NCBI GenBank assembly: GCA_012295275.1
Contig: CM022670.1
Coordinates: forward strand, 17,845,698-17,909,697
Length of the DNA stretch: 64,000 nucleotides
DNA from: Chrysomallon squamiferum
Taxonomy: Eukaryota; Mollusca; Gastropoda; Neomphalida; Peltospiridae
Direction of reading: 5' to 3'
Below the pieces are notes generated by a model. That model saw only the letters and a list, made by a program, of their open reading frames with translations. It was not told where the DNA came from and ran no database searches. Position 1 is the first letter of the stretch. Every line of letters starts with the position of its first letter. Position numbers and translations under genes: made by a program. Below, piece by piece: positions 52,919 to 64,000 of the stretch.

Positions 52919-55900
52919 AATGGCTAACTGGGATGTTCTCAGAGAGTCTGCAAGGCTAAATTTAGTAAATAACTCTTTAATGCAGTACCTCAGAAATTCA
53001 GGAACATCATTAAATATCGACAGTCAGGCAGAAATTATGTTTCATACATCTGAAAATCAAAATGCAAATTTTTGTTCAAGTGATAACATTGAGGATTGTA
53101 TATGTTTGTTAAATCAGGTAATCATTTTATTACAAAATTATTTTAAATTAAATTATTAATGAGCACCCCGATGGAAATGTGTTTATTTCACTTTATTGTG
53201 CTATCTTTGTATTGTAATATACTTTTATATCATTTGTAATTACATCATTATTTAAAATTAATAAAATAAATGAATTAAACTAACATTTTAATTTTGAAAA
53301 TAAGTGTCAGTGCCACAGAAGATTTATTAAAATATTAAGCTACTTAAATTTAAATATTTGAATTTTATGGAGATATCCATAATTGTATATAAATAAAGGA
53401 TTTATTCATTTTTAATTGTAAATTTTAAAACACTAGTTTTAATGTTGTTCTAACATTACTAGAAGAGTAAATTAGACATTGTTATTATGTCTTCTTTTTT
53501 CTTTCTATATTTTTATTTATTCTACAGGAATTACAGGTTCTTGGTTTCCCTTTAATCCCAGAAGACACAGATATTGTTCTGATGCTCAACAATCTTCATG
53601 ATATTCTTCGACTTTATCAGAGAAGTGTGCGAGATAGAGAAGAATTGACAGACAGGTATTCTGTACTAAATAGCTGATTTGTCATTTCATGTACTAAGTC
53701 CTGCAGTGTTGTTAATATTTTAAATTCTGGTCGGTGTCAAAAAAAAAAAAAAAAAAAAATCCATCTTAACTAGAGGTTTCATGTAATTCAATTGTGCAAA
53801 TATTACACGCATGGTTTACCATCACATCACGTGTACCACATTCTTTGTTAAATCTGTTTTGCAACTGGTTTAATTAAAGTTATTAAATCAAAGCATTTAA
53901 AAAAAAAATTAAAAAATCCTGTTGGTGTAAACAGTATGAGTATTATTGTACTGAGAATTGTTAAAGGCTTTATTTTATAATACCCACTTATAATTTGTTT
54001 CTGTGATCACTTCAGGTTACACAAGATTGTTGCAGAGAGAGATCATTTCCAGTCAAAAAACAAACGTTTGAGAGAAGAGATAGAAACTCTGGATAGAGAC
54101 CTTGCAAGAGAACAAGAAAATAGTCGACAGTTGACATTGCAAAACAAGAATGTCAACCAGAGGCTGAAGAAAGAAAAAGATGAGGTTGTGTAACATTATG
54201 TTCATCGTTATGAATTTCTCATGATTTAATATCATCATTAAAAATTACTATTATGTAAATTTCGTAACCAGATTATGTAAAAATATGAAGAATTTAAATT
54301 AAATCTTGTGTGTTAACTTGAATTATTCAACTTGGGATTTTGAGAGGTGCAAGCAGATACACACATTTTATTCTTAGAATAGAGAATATAGAGGTTGGGC
54401 TAAAAACAAAATGTCTGATAACTTTTTTCTTTTTACTTTTGATAATATATTAACTGATTCATCTCACAGAAATATAAAAACGAACCAATGTGACATTGTC
54501 AAAATAATGGTGGGATTATTTAATTAAAAATAAAAAAATTAAAAATTTCAGGTTAAAAAACTGCATTCATTTATTCAACGAGAAGCCCAGCAGGCAAATC
54601 ACAGAGTGAAGAAGTTGGAGAGACAGGTTGTCAAGTTGTCTGACAGACTTCACGACCAAATGAGTGATAAAAACCCTATCAGAAAAGTTGGTAGGTCAAA
54701 ACTTGTCAAGTTTAGTGAATAAACTAATTATAAACATCAGTAACATTTCTTATTTAAAATGCAGTTGATATTACAACATCTGAAGGATTTGCATTTAGTA
54801 AGAAAATGGTTTAACTGACAACATAATAGTGTTTTGTCTGCTTGTTTTTCAAATAAAAGTGTATTGCTGATTTTGTCTATGTCTGTCTGTCTTTATACTT
54901 TATACATATACACATACATATTTATTCATCTACACTACATATATATATATATATGTGTGTGTATGTATGTATGTATGTATGTATGTATGTATGTGAACAT
55001 TCATTCATTCTAGGTATTGGTATTGCACATCCTATTCGTGATGGTCGCAGAGGAGTGTGGAAAACAGGCCAAAATAAGTAAGCATTTACAGGCTATTTCT
55101 TTTAAAATCACTCTATATTATTCATGTCTTTTATTTATTTATATATATCATATATATTTTACAGGCAAACAAAACGTTAGTAATGAAGTATTGGTTTTTT
55201 TTCATTATCTTGGATATCCTGTTACATAGAACTGAATGTTGTGTTTTTCCTATTATTTTTTTCAAAAGCTTTATTTGTCTACAGTAATAATTAATGGTAA
55301 CAATGTTAATAAAATACTAATTTTGAGAGTATTTATTTTATTTATCTAGACAGGAGCATGAGTTACATCAGTACATAGTGTCAAAGTATGAGGAAAGACA
55401 ACAGCACATGTCTATGGAGATAGCAGAACTGAGAGACTGTCTGATCAACATGGAACGAGAACTTTTGTCTGTCCTTAATCGCAGTGACAGTTCCTTCCAT
55501 CTGCACTCATCAAATGTTTGTTTTTAACAATAGTTTCAGTTTGTTGTTCACACTATTTCTGCTTTGAGAAGATATTTTTTTCTTTTTTCCCATTGTTATT
55601 AAAAATCTGATTCAGATGAAAAGTTGAATAATCCCTACCATGCTTAAATTAACAAAGAAAACTGAGAGTTAAAAAAGAGAAAGATAATTAACTCAATCAG
55701 TGGAAATGAGTTTCAGGAAGAGGTGGTATCACTGGATCAGTTAAAGAGTTCATTAGAAAATATAAGTTAACGGAAAGATTTGTCTAATTTAAATTTTAAA
55801 GAATAAACTGAGTACATACAGAAGATTGTTCACTACTCATCACTGATAATGTCATTGCCACTTAGTTTTATGTGTAATTAAGTAGACTGTTTTAAGGGAA

Positions 55901-57307
55901 CTTTTTAAATTTAAGAAAAAACAACAGTAATTTAAACCTATTTTTCCTTTATTGTTGACAGTAAAATGAAAGTTTATTTTTATTTTTATCAGAACAGGCC
56001 AGGTGATGTGTCAACCTCAACAGATGATGAGACAGATGAAGTTATGTCCCCTTCTTCTCTTTGTCTTGGTGATCTACAGAATACAGATGGTAAGATTAAT
56101 GACACTGTCATTATTATCTTCTGAAAAATTTAAAATATGGCACAGTTATACAAAACCCATGGTGGCAATATCTAAATTCCCTTTCAAACAAAATTACAAG
56201 AGTGAAAAATAATAATAACATTGTGAATTTAAATAAACACATATTGAAATATGGTTGTAATGTATAATTATATGTTATTTTCATATTTGTTTTCAGAAGA
56301 ATGTGATTTTACACAGTCTGGACATAAAGACATTGAGAAGAGAATAAAGAAAACTTGTAACTTACTCAAACAAAAGATCATCTCCACACAACAAAATGGT
56401 GAATGTTTTTTATTTATTCATTTATTTATTTTTCAGCAGCACAGTGCCCTTCCATACAAAATTAAATTAAAAAAGAAAAACTTTGAAGTCATAATTTTTG
56501 GAACACTTTTTAAATTTGCAAATAGAAACATAGTCATTTCCTGATAAATCATTTTATTGATATTTCACAAATGTTGAATTTTTCAGTCACATTTGTTTAC
56601 TGCTTAAGTTTAAAAAACCCAAAAAAAAAAAAAAAATAGTGAGTTCCGATTCGTTACTTGATGATTATTTTATTTTCATGTAGGTACCATGAGCTCCACA
56701 CCAACAGTAGATGCTACTGTGTCATCAAGAAGATCCCAGAGGTCAAGCTCTACTAGCCAAGATGATGACCGGCGGTCAAGTGAGAGAGAGAAATTGTGTA
56801 ATCAGATTCAGCAGTACAAAGAGATTATCAAACAGCAGGAACAACTCATCCAAGTATTCAGAGTTTTTTAAAATTTGAAATGATTCTTAGAAGATACTTT
56901 CTTTTGGAACATTCCTTCTGCAGAAAAAATATTTAAAAAATATTAAAGTTTACACATGAATTATGAAATATCAGCGATATTTTTATGATAAAGATTCTTG
57001 AAAAAAAAAGACATAATGACAAATAATAAATGTTTGGATTATATTTAAAAAATTGTATGAACAAATACCCTTTTGTAGATATCCAAGTCTTGTACTTATT
57101 TGTCATTACCAGTTTTTGCTAATAATTAAGTATATAAATAATAATGCAATCTCGAAACATTTTTCAGTGATTTATAACATAATTTTATAGCCAGTTCTAT
57201 TTTTGTGCTGAGCTGTCTTTAAACAATCCTGAAAATGAACAAAATCTCTCATAAACTAAGGACAACAACTCTACAATGATTAACTGATTAACTCAGACAA
57301 TCAATTG

Positions 57308-57346
<39 letters not shown>

Positions 57347-58659
57347 TTAAAATCACAACTTTATGAGATTTATTTTATTGGTATGTTTTATTGTTAGCAG
57401 AGGTTGGTGTAAATAAAATTAAACAGATATTTGGTATTTTACAAAATGTTGCTGTCTCTATTTTTTTAATTATTTATTTTGTATTCACAGCAGACACTGA
57501 GAAACCAGTCTCAGTCAGTAGAGACCAATTTTCTTCATGAGTCACATCTGCTGGACGAGAAGGAAGATCTTGCAGAGAGAGAAAAGATATCTGTTGAAGG
57601 AAAAAACTAATTTTGAAGAAGAGAAAAGAAAATTTGCTGAAGTGGCAGCTAAACTTGGAAAAGAGGTTTGCTAAACTGAATCTGTATTATTTTATATTGG
57701 GATATAACTCATTTTTAATATTTTTGTAATTAATTCATTATTATAAACTTATGGTTTAGTATTTTTATATCTCTTTCTATTAAAATAAAAATAAATTTAG
57801 GTAATAAATACATAAAGAAATAATTTTTTTTTATTTTTTATTTTTTTTTATATGGTTTAGACTTTTCAGCATTTGTATTTGTGGTAATAACAAATACATT
57901 AATGGTAATTTTATCATGTAAAATGAACTTCTGACATTTTTTTAACCAGTCTTTTTCAGGATACTGTTACCATTTGTTCTATGTAAACTTCCATAACACT
58001 GTACACTAATGTAGATATACAATTGTCATGTTGACAACTGATGTAGCAATATATCAAAACTTAAACTATTTAAATTCTTAGTCCTGACAGGATACAACAA
58101 ATGGATATCTGCAAATGTTACAGAAAATTTTATTTATGATAAATAATGCAATATAATATAAAACCTTTTAATTTTTATTTGTTTTATTTTTTTTTTATTT
58201 TTTTTATTTTTTTAAAATCTTTGTAGTAATAATAATGGAATAAAATTTGAATTTTCTTTTTTTTTTAAATATAATTTTTTTTTTTTTTTTTCGTTTTCCT
58301 AATATTTACTTTGATTTATTTTTCTCTTTAATAGAATCATTGTCCTCACATGACAGGTATAAGACATGGCATGTTTGAAAATTGTTTTTTTAAGTCAATA
58401 TTTACAGTGCAGTTTTCCAGTGCATAGTGAAGTCATTTTGGTGCATTTTGATAAATAGTCAAAATTCTGCATGGCAACATTCTGTCCCACTTGTAGGGAA
58501 AAAACCCACAAGATTTTACAAATATTTTTAAATTTATATTCTCCTTGGCTAATGTAATATGTAGTATCTCCATTCTAAACCTTTACATATTTTCATTCAT
58601 TTATTATTTGCAGCTTGTTTTGGGTTATTTTTTTAATTAATTTGTTTTTAATTTTTGTA

Positions 58660-58712
<53 letters not shown>

Positions 58713-60780
58713 TTATTTTTTTAACTAGTACTACATTATTTCCTTGGTCTGATTTTATATCAAATTCAGGAAAATGATTTTCAAATTCATGTTGTTTGTA
58801 TTTGTGATCCAGTATTTGATATTGTAATAGACATTAGAATCCAGAAGTACTGGTTTGTGTTTTCCTGCATTGACAAAAATGCATGTTGTAAATCATCCCT
58901 CTCAAATGATGATAATCCTGGAATGAAAACATTTATATGATTATATGAAAGTTACTAATAATGTAGTTTTGATCTTAATTTATCAGTAAATATAACTAAT
59001 ATACGCTAACATATTTGTAATTTGAACAACATTTTTATAATATTCATCTTAATGCCAGAAATTACTTCAGTTTATCTTTTTAGCAACATTGCATCCTAGT
59101 GACTGGAACACATATTTATTTTAGTTTTTATTCACCCAGCTGATATTTTACAGTTTATATTTGTAATATATTTTATTTTGATTGATATTAAAATTACATT
59201 TTTTACTTATTTACTTACAAAAACTTGAATGTTTATCTTTCTCTCTTTTTTTTTTTTTTTTTTTTAAATTTATTTATTTATTTATATATTTGCACATTTT
59301 GCATCTGGAAATTTATTGTGCATGGATAAATCCTACAATTCTGGTTATAAATCAAAAGTATTAGTGATACCAAAAAATTCTAAATTCAGGCTATGGTTAA
59401 GAATCAACTAAAATAATCACTGTAAAATATAACAACATAAAATAAAATACTTTAAATAATAACATTGTGACAAGCTGTGTTAATGATACAGATACAGGCT
59501 TTTACTAATAGTAGTATCTTAAAAAAATTTCATCATGATGGAATAATACATTTAATTTTACATGATCATTGATACATAATACAAGTATAGATACTAACAG
59601 TAGCTCATGATGTGCATGGACATTTTTACTGATGATCCTTTTAATAGCTCTTAGGTTTTTTTGATTCTACCATTTACTGAAAAACCAGTAATGTTTATTA
59701 TGATTTGATTTGTATGATCCTTTTTTCTTAGTTTATTCAAATGGATCAAAACCAAAGTAGTTTTATCAGTGATAAAAAATAGTAAATCCACTGAGAATTG
59801 ATGAAAGCATTCATCATCTATATTTGGTTTCAAGTTTGATAATCAGCTCATATGAATGAAAACAGTTAACCAGTTTATTTTTATTGTTAATCATAAGTAG
59901 TTTTCATTTAGTTACATTTATAAACATTCATGTAATTCAAATTATAAACAGCCTTCATTTAATTAAATCCATAATTGCCCTTCAGTTAATTAAATTTATG
60001 AATGACCTTCGTTTAGTTAAGTTTATAAAACCTTCATTCAGTCATATTTATTAAAAAGTTACACTGAAGATGATTTCAAAGTAAAATTTTAAGTGATTGG
60101 TTTTTTATTGTTGTGAATTAACCAGTCAAGTTTTTTACAGAAAAAAGCATTACAAGAAGAAAGAGTAGAGATGTTTATGGAGCACTATAAGAATCTGGAT
60201 ACTTTCAGTGGGTCAGATGATAGTGCCTTTGGCAGTTCTCATCAAGGTAAACTACTCAAATTATTTATAATTAAAAAGATACTTAAAGTGAATTGTTGTA
60301 AAACAGAAGAAACATTTACTAATAGTAATACACTCAGTTTATATGTTACATAATAAATCATCTTTTCTTTTTTCACTTTTTTCTTTTGGCTAATAGAAAT
60401 TAGATATCTTTGCTTTTTATTTAAATTTTTAATTTTTCTTCTTGTAATTAGGATTGTCACATCATGTGAGAATGCTACCAGCAACTCCTCTTTTCTCACC
60501 ATCATGCAGACAGAAAACTCCTAACACAAAGGAACTCTACAGATCACTGGGAATCACACCATGTCAGTCGTCCATTGTTAAGAAGTTGCGGAAAGTGGCC
60601 AGCGAGGAGTCTGTTGTGATGTCCTCGTCAAAGAAATCATCTTCAACTGGTCGACACAGCACACCGTCTGACATGAGTTCCAGTACATCATCGCTGCAGA
60701 TGGACGTCATGAAAAGGGCGTTGTTTCATAGTGCTGCCAAAGTGGCAAGTCTTAGTGATTTGAAAGACAGTGGTTCATAA
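52919..60780 (+). CDS. SSX2IP: SSX2IP / afadin- and alpha-actinin-binding protein (ADIP, Msd1-like), 12 coding exons
   Basis: SSX2IP is a centrosome/centriolar-satellite coiled-coil protein that helps anchor microtubules and assemble spindles and cilia; it was first described at adherens junctions. Coding exons: 52920-53117, 53528-53655, 54016-54184, 54552-54690, 55014-55077, 55350-55515, 55993-56089, 56297-56398, 56684-56853, 57491-57665, 60141-60246, 60452-60780. All junctions are GT-AG and in phase except for one extra base in exon 10. Allowing for it, the length is 613 residues; human is 614. The ADIP domain covers about residues 55-250: DNIEDCICLLNQELQVLGF, then long coiled coil (NKRLREEIETLDRDLAREQ, KKEKDEVKKLHSFI), then PIRDGRRGVWKTG. 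A Ser/Asp-rich middle, a second coiled coil (FEEEKRKFAEVAAKLGKE) and a Ser/Thr-rich basic tail follow. The start follows acceptor TTTCAG at 52913-52918, so a 5' UTR exon lies upstream. Confidence 0.93.
54957..54993 (+). repeat. (GTAT)n tract next to an SSX2IP splice acceptor
   Basis: GTGTGTGTATGTATGT... ends about 20 nt before the acceptor CATTCTAG of SSX2IP exon 5 (55014). Confidence 0.85.
57491..57665 (+). CDS. SSX2IP: SSX2IP exon 10 with one-base frameshift
   Basis: The exon is flanked by good splice sites (TATTCACAG acceptor, GAG|GTTTGC donor). Its first 93 nt read QTLRNQSQSVETN...EDLAERE in frame. From about 57582-57585 (four A's in GAGAAAAGATATC) the annotated frame runs into TAA at 57608-57610. 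The next frame from that point is an excellent family match (YLLKEK, FEEEKRKFAEVAAKLGKE) and joins the following exon correctly. The exon is 175 nt, one more than a multiple of three, while the phases on both sides require 174. Read literally, the product would stop after about 450 residues and lose the second coiled coil. A consensus base error is the simplest explanation; a true null allele cannot be excluded. Confidence 0.85.
57666..60140 (+). other. Largest SSX2IP intron
   Basis: A 2.5-kb intron with a (TTA)n tract (58664-58712), poly-T tracts, and a degenerate tandem repeat at 59902-60055. Confidence 0.7.
59902..60055 (+). repeat. Degenerate tandem repeat, about 27-31-bp unit
   Basis: About six diverged units of the form CCTTCATTTAATTAAATTTATAAA follow each other (TTCATTTAGTTACATTTATA, TTCATTTAATTAAATCCATA, TTCAGTTAATTAAATTTATG, TTCGTTTAGTTAAGTTTATA). 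Confidence 0.7.
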
Positions 60781-61918
60781 AAGGGTACACACATCAGGGT
60801 CATAATAAAGATTTTTGCTTATTTTAAAAATAATTATAACAATAATAATAATAATAATAAGAGAATAACGTATTGAAAATAAGTTTAACTCTGATCGAGT
60901 TTGTTTAAGTGGTGGTAAATGAAAAAGGCATTAACAATTTATTTTTTAAGTCAGTGGTTGTATTTTGTTTTTATTATTATTGTGACATTTAAAAATGGCA
61001 TTTTTATTCCATATTTCTTTACAAAATATTATTTATGAAGGATTAGGTGGGTTGGTTGTAATGTTTGGGTTTATAAAGGTAAAGTCTTAACTTACATAAT
61101 CAAAGATCATTCCGGTGAATAAAGGTTTAAATTTTCATCTAAAAACATTTTCTTATTGTTCCATAGAGTTGTACGTGTGCCATTAAAATGCCATATGATG
61201 TAAATGTTTTGTAAGTACATTTTGTAATAGAGTCCTGTGTCAAGCTTTGATTTCGGATATTTCAGTGTCCAGCTTCACTTTCATTATTTCTTATATTTGA
61301 GGTCTCATCTGAGGTACTATGCAGCTTTCATTCAAGTGTGGCCATCCATGAAGTATCTTGAAACAGCTTTAGGTTTTGGCAGCTTAGTTTAGTTGTGCCA
61401 TTAACATTTTAATAAATGTATATTTAAACTCAGGGCAGTCATTCCATTTCAATATTTTAGGTGACAAATTAAGATTTGTTCCTGTGTTTTCTGTTTCACA
61501 GTCATAATGAGGGTATTTTTATCGACAAGCAGAAATTCAAACTTTTTGTTATTTATACAAGAATCTCATTTTCTTAAATACATGAATATTAGAAAATACG
61601 TCAGCATGTTTTTATAATGGCTAAGAGTTTGTTGGGTGGTTTTTTTTATCAAAATATCCCATCTTATTTTTTTTAAATGGCAGAAACATTCTTTAAAATA
61701 ACTGTGGATAGGGCTACCCCTTACATAAGTAGATGGTTGTCTAAGAAATTAATATAATGGCAGCTGCCACAGTGTTGAAATTAATACATCTCTTTCTTGA
61801 AACTTACTTGGGGTATTTATTAAAATATGAAGAATTTTTCAACCAATAATCATAATAAATAGGTGGTGTTGACTGGGTTTTTGAAAGAGGTCTATTTGTT
61901 ACTTTTACTACTTTGTTT

Positions 61919-61957
<39 letters not shown>

Positions 61958-62790
61958 TTTGTTTGGTTATTTATTTGTTTATTGTTTATTGTATATTAAG
62001 AATTAAGAATTAAAATAATCAGTTACAAGCTTTTACAATGCTCATTTATTTTCCTAAATAAACCTGTGATAATATACTTTTGATATTTAATTCAAAGATC
62101 TAATAATTTTATTTTAGTGAAATATTTAAAATTCAAAATACATGATAAATATTTTATTCATGACTTAATTTAGTTCTTTTGCAGTTTACTGTTAATCTGT
62201 TATTTCCTTTGAGGTATGCAATAACCAGAATTAATGATGTTTGATATTTTTTTACCTGTGTACTTTTTCCTGTTGAATTTATACAATCCTGTATGACATA
62301 TCACTGTACATTATCAGGATTAAGTGTGTGATAAACTATTAATATGCAAATTTTATTCCGTCCATGATCTGATTATGTTCATGTCCACAAAAAATCAATA
62401 AATATTACACTTCATTTGATTACTCTGATTACTAATTTAATCTTAAAAGATCAAATTAGTAATCAAACTGAATAAAATATTAATGTCAAAATGTATTTTT
62501 TTTTTCTTAAATAAATTAATATCAGAAAATGTTAGAGTAAATTTTCAAGTTGAATTTTTAGTTTTTAAATGGTGCATTTATCTGCTTCACATTTTATACA
62601 TTGGATATTTTTGTTCATGTTGCTTTTGCTTTAAAAACAAAAAAAAAGTCTTCTTTTTTTTTTATTATTATTGTGCCTTGAATAAAATTTTGTGTATTAC
62701 CTGTATTGTGTAGTAGATTATTTTAATACGTATGTTTTTGTGTTTTTTTTATGTTTGTAATAAAATATTTTCTGATCATTTGTAGTCTAT
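60781..62790 (+). other. Probable SSX2IP 3' UTR and flank
   Basis: No coding exon was recognised. The stretch is plus-strand T-rich with several AATAAA signals, a (TTTA)n tract at 61917-61962, and a 12-bp-arm inverted repeat (GATTACTAATTT at 62427-62438 with its complement at 62453-62464) that could fold into a hairpin in a 3' UTR. Confidence 0.4.
60804..60809 (+). terminator. Proximal polyadenylation signal of SSX2IP
   Basis: AATAAA lies only 24 nt after the SSX2IP stop and is followed by a T-rich stretch. Other AATAAA hexamers at 61118-61123, 61411-61416, 62681-62686 and 62759-62764 could end longer 3' UTRs. The one at 62681 has a strong GT-rich downstream region, so a 3' UTR of about 1.9 kb is plausible. 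Confidence 0.4.
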
Positions 62791-64000
62791 GGTATTTATT
62801 GACATAAGATTTAGCGTACATTTCTTTTTAATTACATCCTAAAAGCCTACATTTCAGAATTACTTTTTTTAGTGTGAATGTGTGCACTTTAAAAATGAGA
62901 ATCGAGACTTCAGTTTTATAGCAGTATTTGGTAGACGTTTGAAGACCAAGACAGTAACAGATATATTCCCCAGTGATTAAGATGAGTAATGGTCAAAGAT
63001 GAGAAGGCCATTTCACAAAATTTCATGAAAATAATTTGACTTGAATGTCAGAAGCTGAAATTTAAACAAGAGCAAGACAATGTACATATATGTACAAATG
63101 ACCCAACTTATTCGGCTGGAAATAGTATAAGAACACTTCACAGATGTGCAGAAACATGGATATTCAGGACACTGATATAAAATTACTTTACAATGTACAT
63201 GTTCATAACCCGAAATACCACCTCCACTTACTAATACGAAGTACAAAAACCTGTAGTATAAAATACCTTGAATTCTTTCCGACTTGAGAATGTCCTGCAT
63301 CCGAAAACCGGATAAAATTTCGACATAAACAAAAGTATGTATTTATTTATCGTGCATTCGAGAACACGTAAATACTTCGATATAAACGAATATATGTTTT
63401 TATTTTTGCTTTTTTCAATAAATAGTGGCAGGATATTGTAAGTAGATAATGTTCCATGTTATCGGTCACTGACCCAATATAATGCTTCGATAAATTATTT
63501 GTTGAATAGATAGATAGATATATTGTACGCAGCAACTTCATTAGTGTTTAATTGCTGGTTTAGATCTTAAAAGGCAATTTTGAAATCGGTTTAAAAAATA
63601 AAACATTACTTGTTATTTCATAACTTTTATTTTGACGGATTGTGTCTGAAAGCGACATGGAAATCAATAGGCGTGAATCTACTATTCATAAGAGCAGTGA
63701 GTTGAGAAAAAAAGAAGTTAATTTTACTTGGTTTTTGTATTATTTAGGAATGCAAAAAATAAATAACTGGTTACTGTATTAGGATATCAGCTTTATACTG
63801 CCCTACTCGAACGGCTCGATGCAACTCGCACAGCCTCGCTGAATCGGGCCATTCTTACATTCGCAAGATAAAGCTGTTAACCCTTCAATACCTAGATAAA
63901 TTTCTTCATCACTATTAAATAATATAATACAAACAAAGTTGTACACAAACAAAACAATTCGTTTTATTTCAAATAAATTAAACAAGAAAATACAAACTGT
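62791..64000. other. Intergenic end of window; weak minus-strand exon candidate
   Basis: This is mostly AT-rich with nothing assignable. A CpG-richer patch at 63790-63870 encodes, on the minus strand, a short cysteine-bearing reading frame (CECKNGPIQRGCASC, then IEPFE and a stop) preceded by an acceptor-like TTAACAG. It is too short to name and could equally be a leader exon or chance. Confidence 0.25.

Overview
This is animal nuclear DNA: AT-rich, full of microsatellites and intron-bearing. Degenerate copies of a SINE-like core that I associate with molluscan genomes point to a mollusc, possibly a cephalopod. The phylum is a moderate-confidence inference and the genus cannot be told. No bacterial, viral or organellar genes were found.

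Positions 1 to about 32,600 are a gene desert. It is dominated by simple repeats (long CT/GA arrays, TTA/AAT, GATA, CATA, CA and poly-A/T tracts). It also holds decayed dispersed repeats, an inverted duplication about 8 kb across, and a perfect 76-bp tandem duplication. The only coding element I can support there is one minus-strand exon (25,951-26,208), the amino-terminal exon of a class A GPCR resembling neuropeptide receptors. That exon carries a one-base frameshift in a homopolymer.

Positions 32,688 to about 60,800 are gene-dense and hold three conserved genes that could be rebuilt exon by exon. ERCC4 (XPF), the structure-specific repair endonuclease, lies on the minus strand with 22 coding exons that join in frame to 880 residues. 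ELOF1, a zinc-ribbon elongation factor of 83 residues, lies head-to-head on the plus strand in three coding exons; its second coding intron has clear U12-type splice signals. SSX2IP (ADIP/Msd1), a centrosomal coiled-coil protein, follows on the plus strand with 12 coding exons and about 613 residues, and it carries one single-base frameshift in exon 10. Positions 60,800-64,000 are its likely 3' UTR and intergenic DNA.

XPF and ELOF1 both act in transcription-coupled nucleotide excision repair and are divergently arranged around a putative shared promoter (about 46.2-47.1 kb). That promoter contains an ETS/ZNF143-like composite whose 60-bp context recurs at 17.0 kb. No wholly new system was recognised. 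The best leads are the divergent repair-gene pair, the U12 intron with a stray copy of its exon/5' splice site, and the repeated promoter module.
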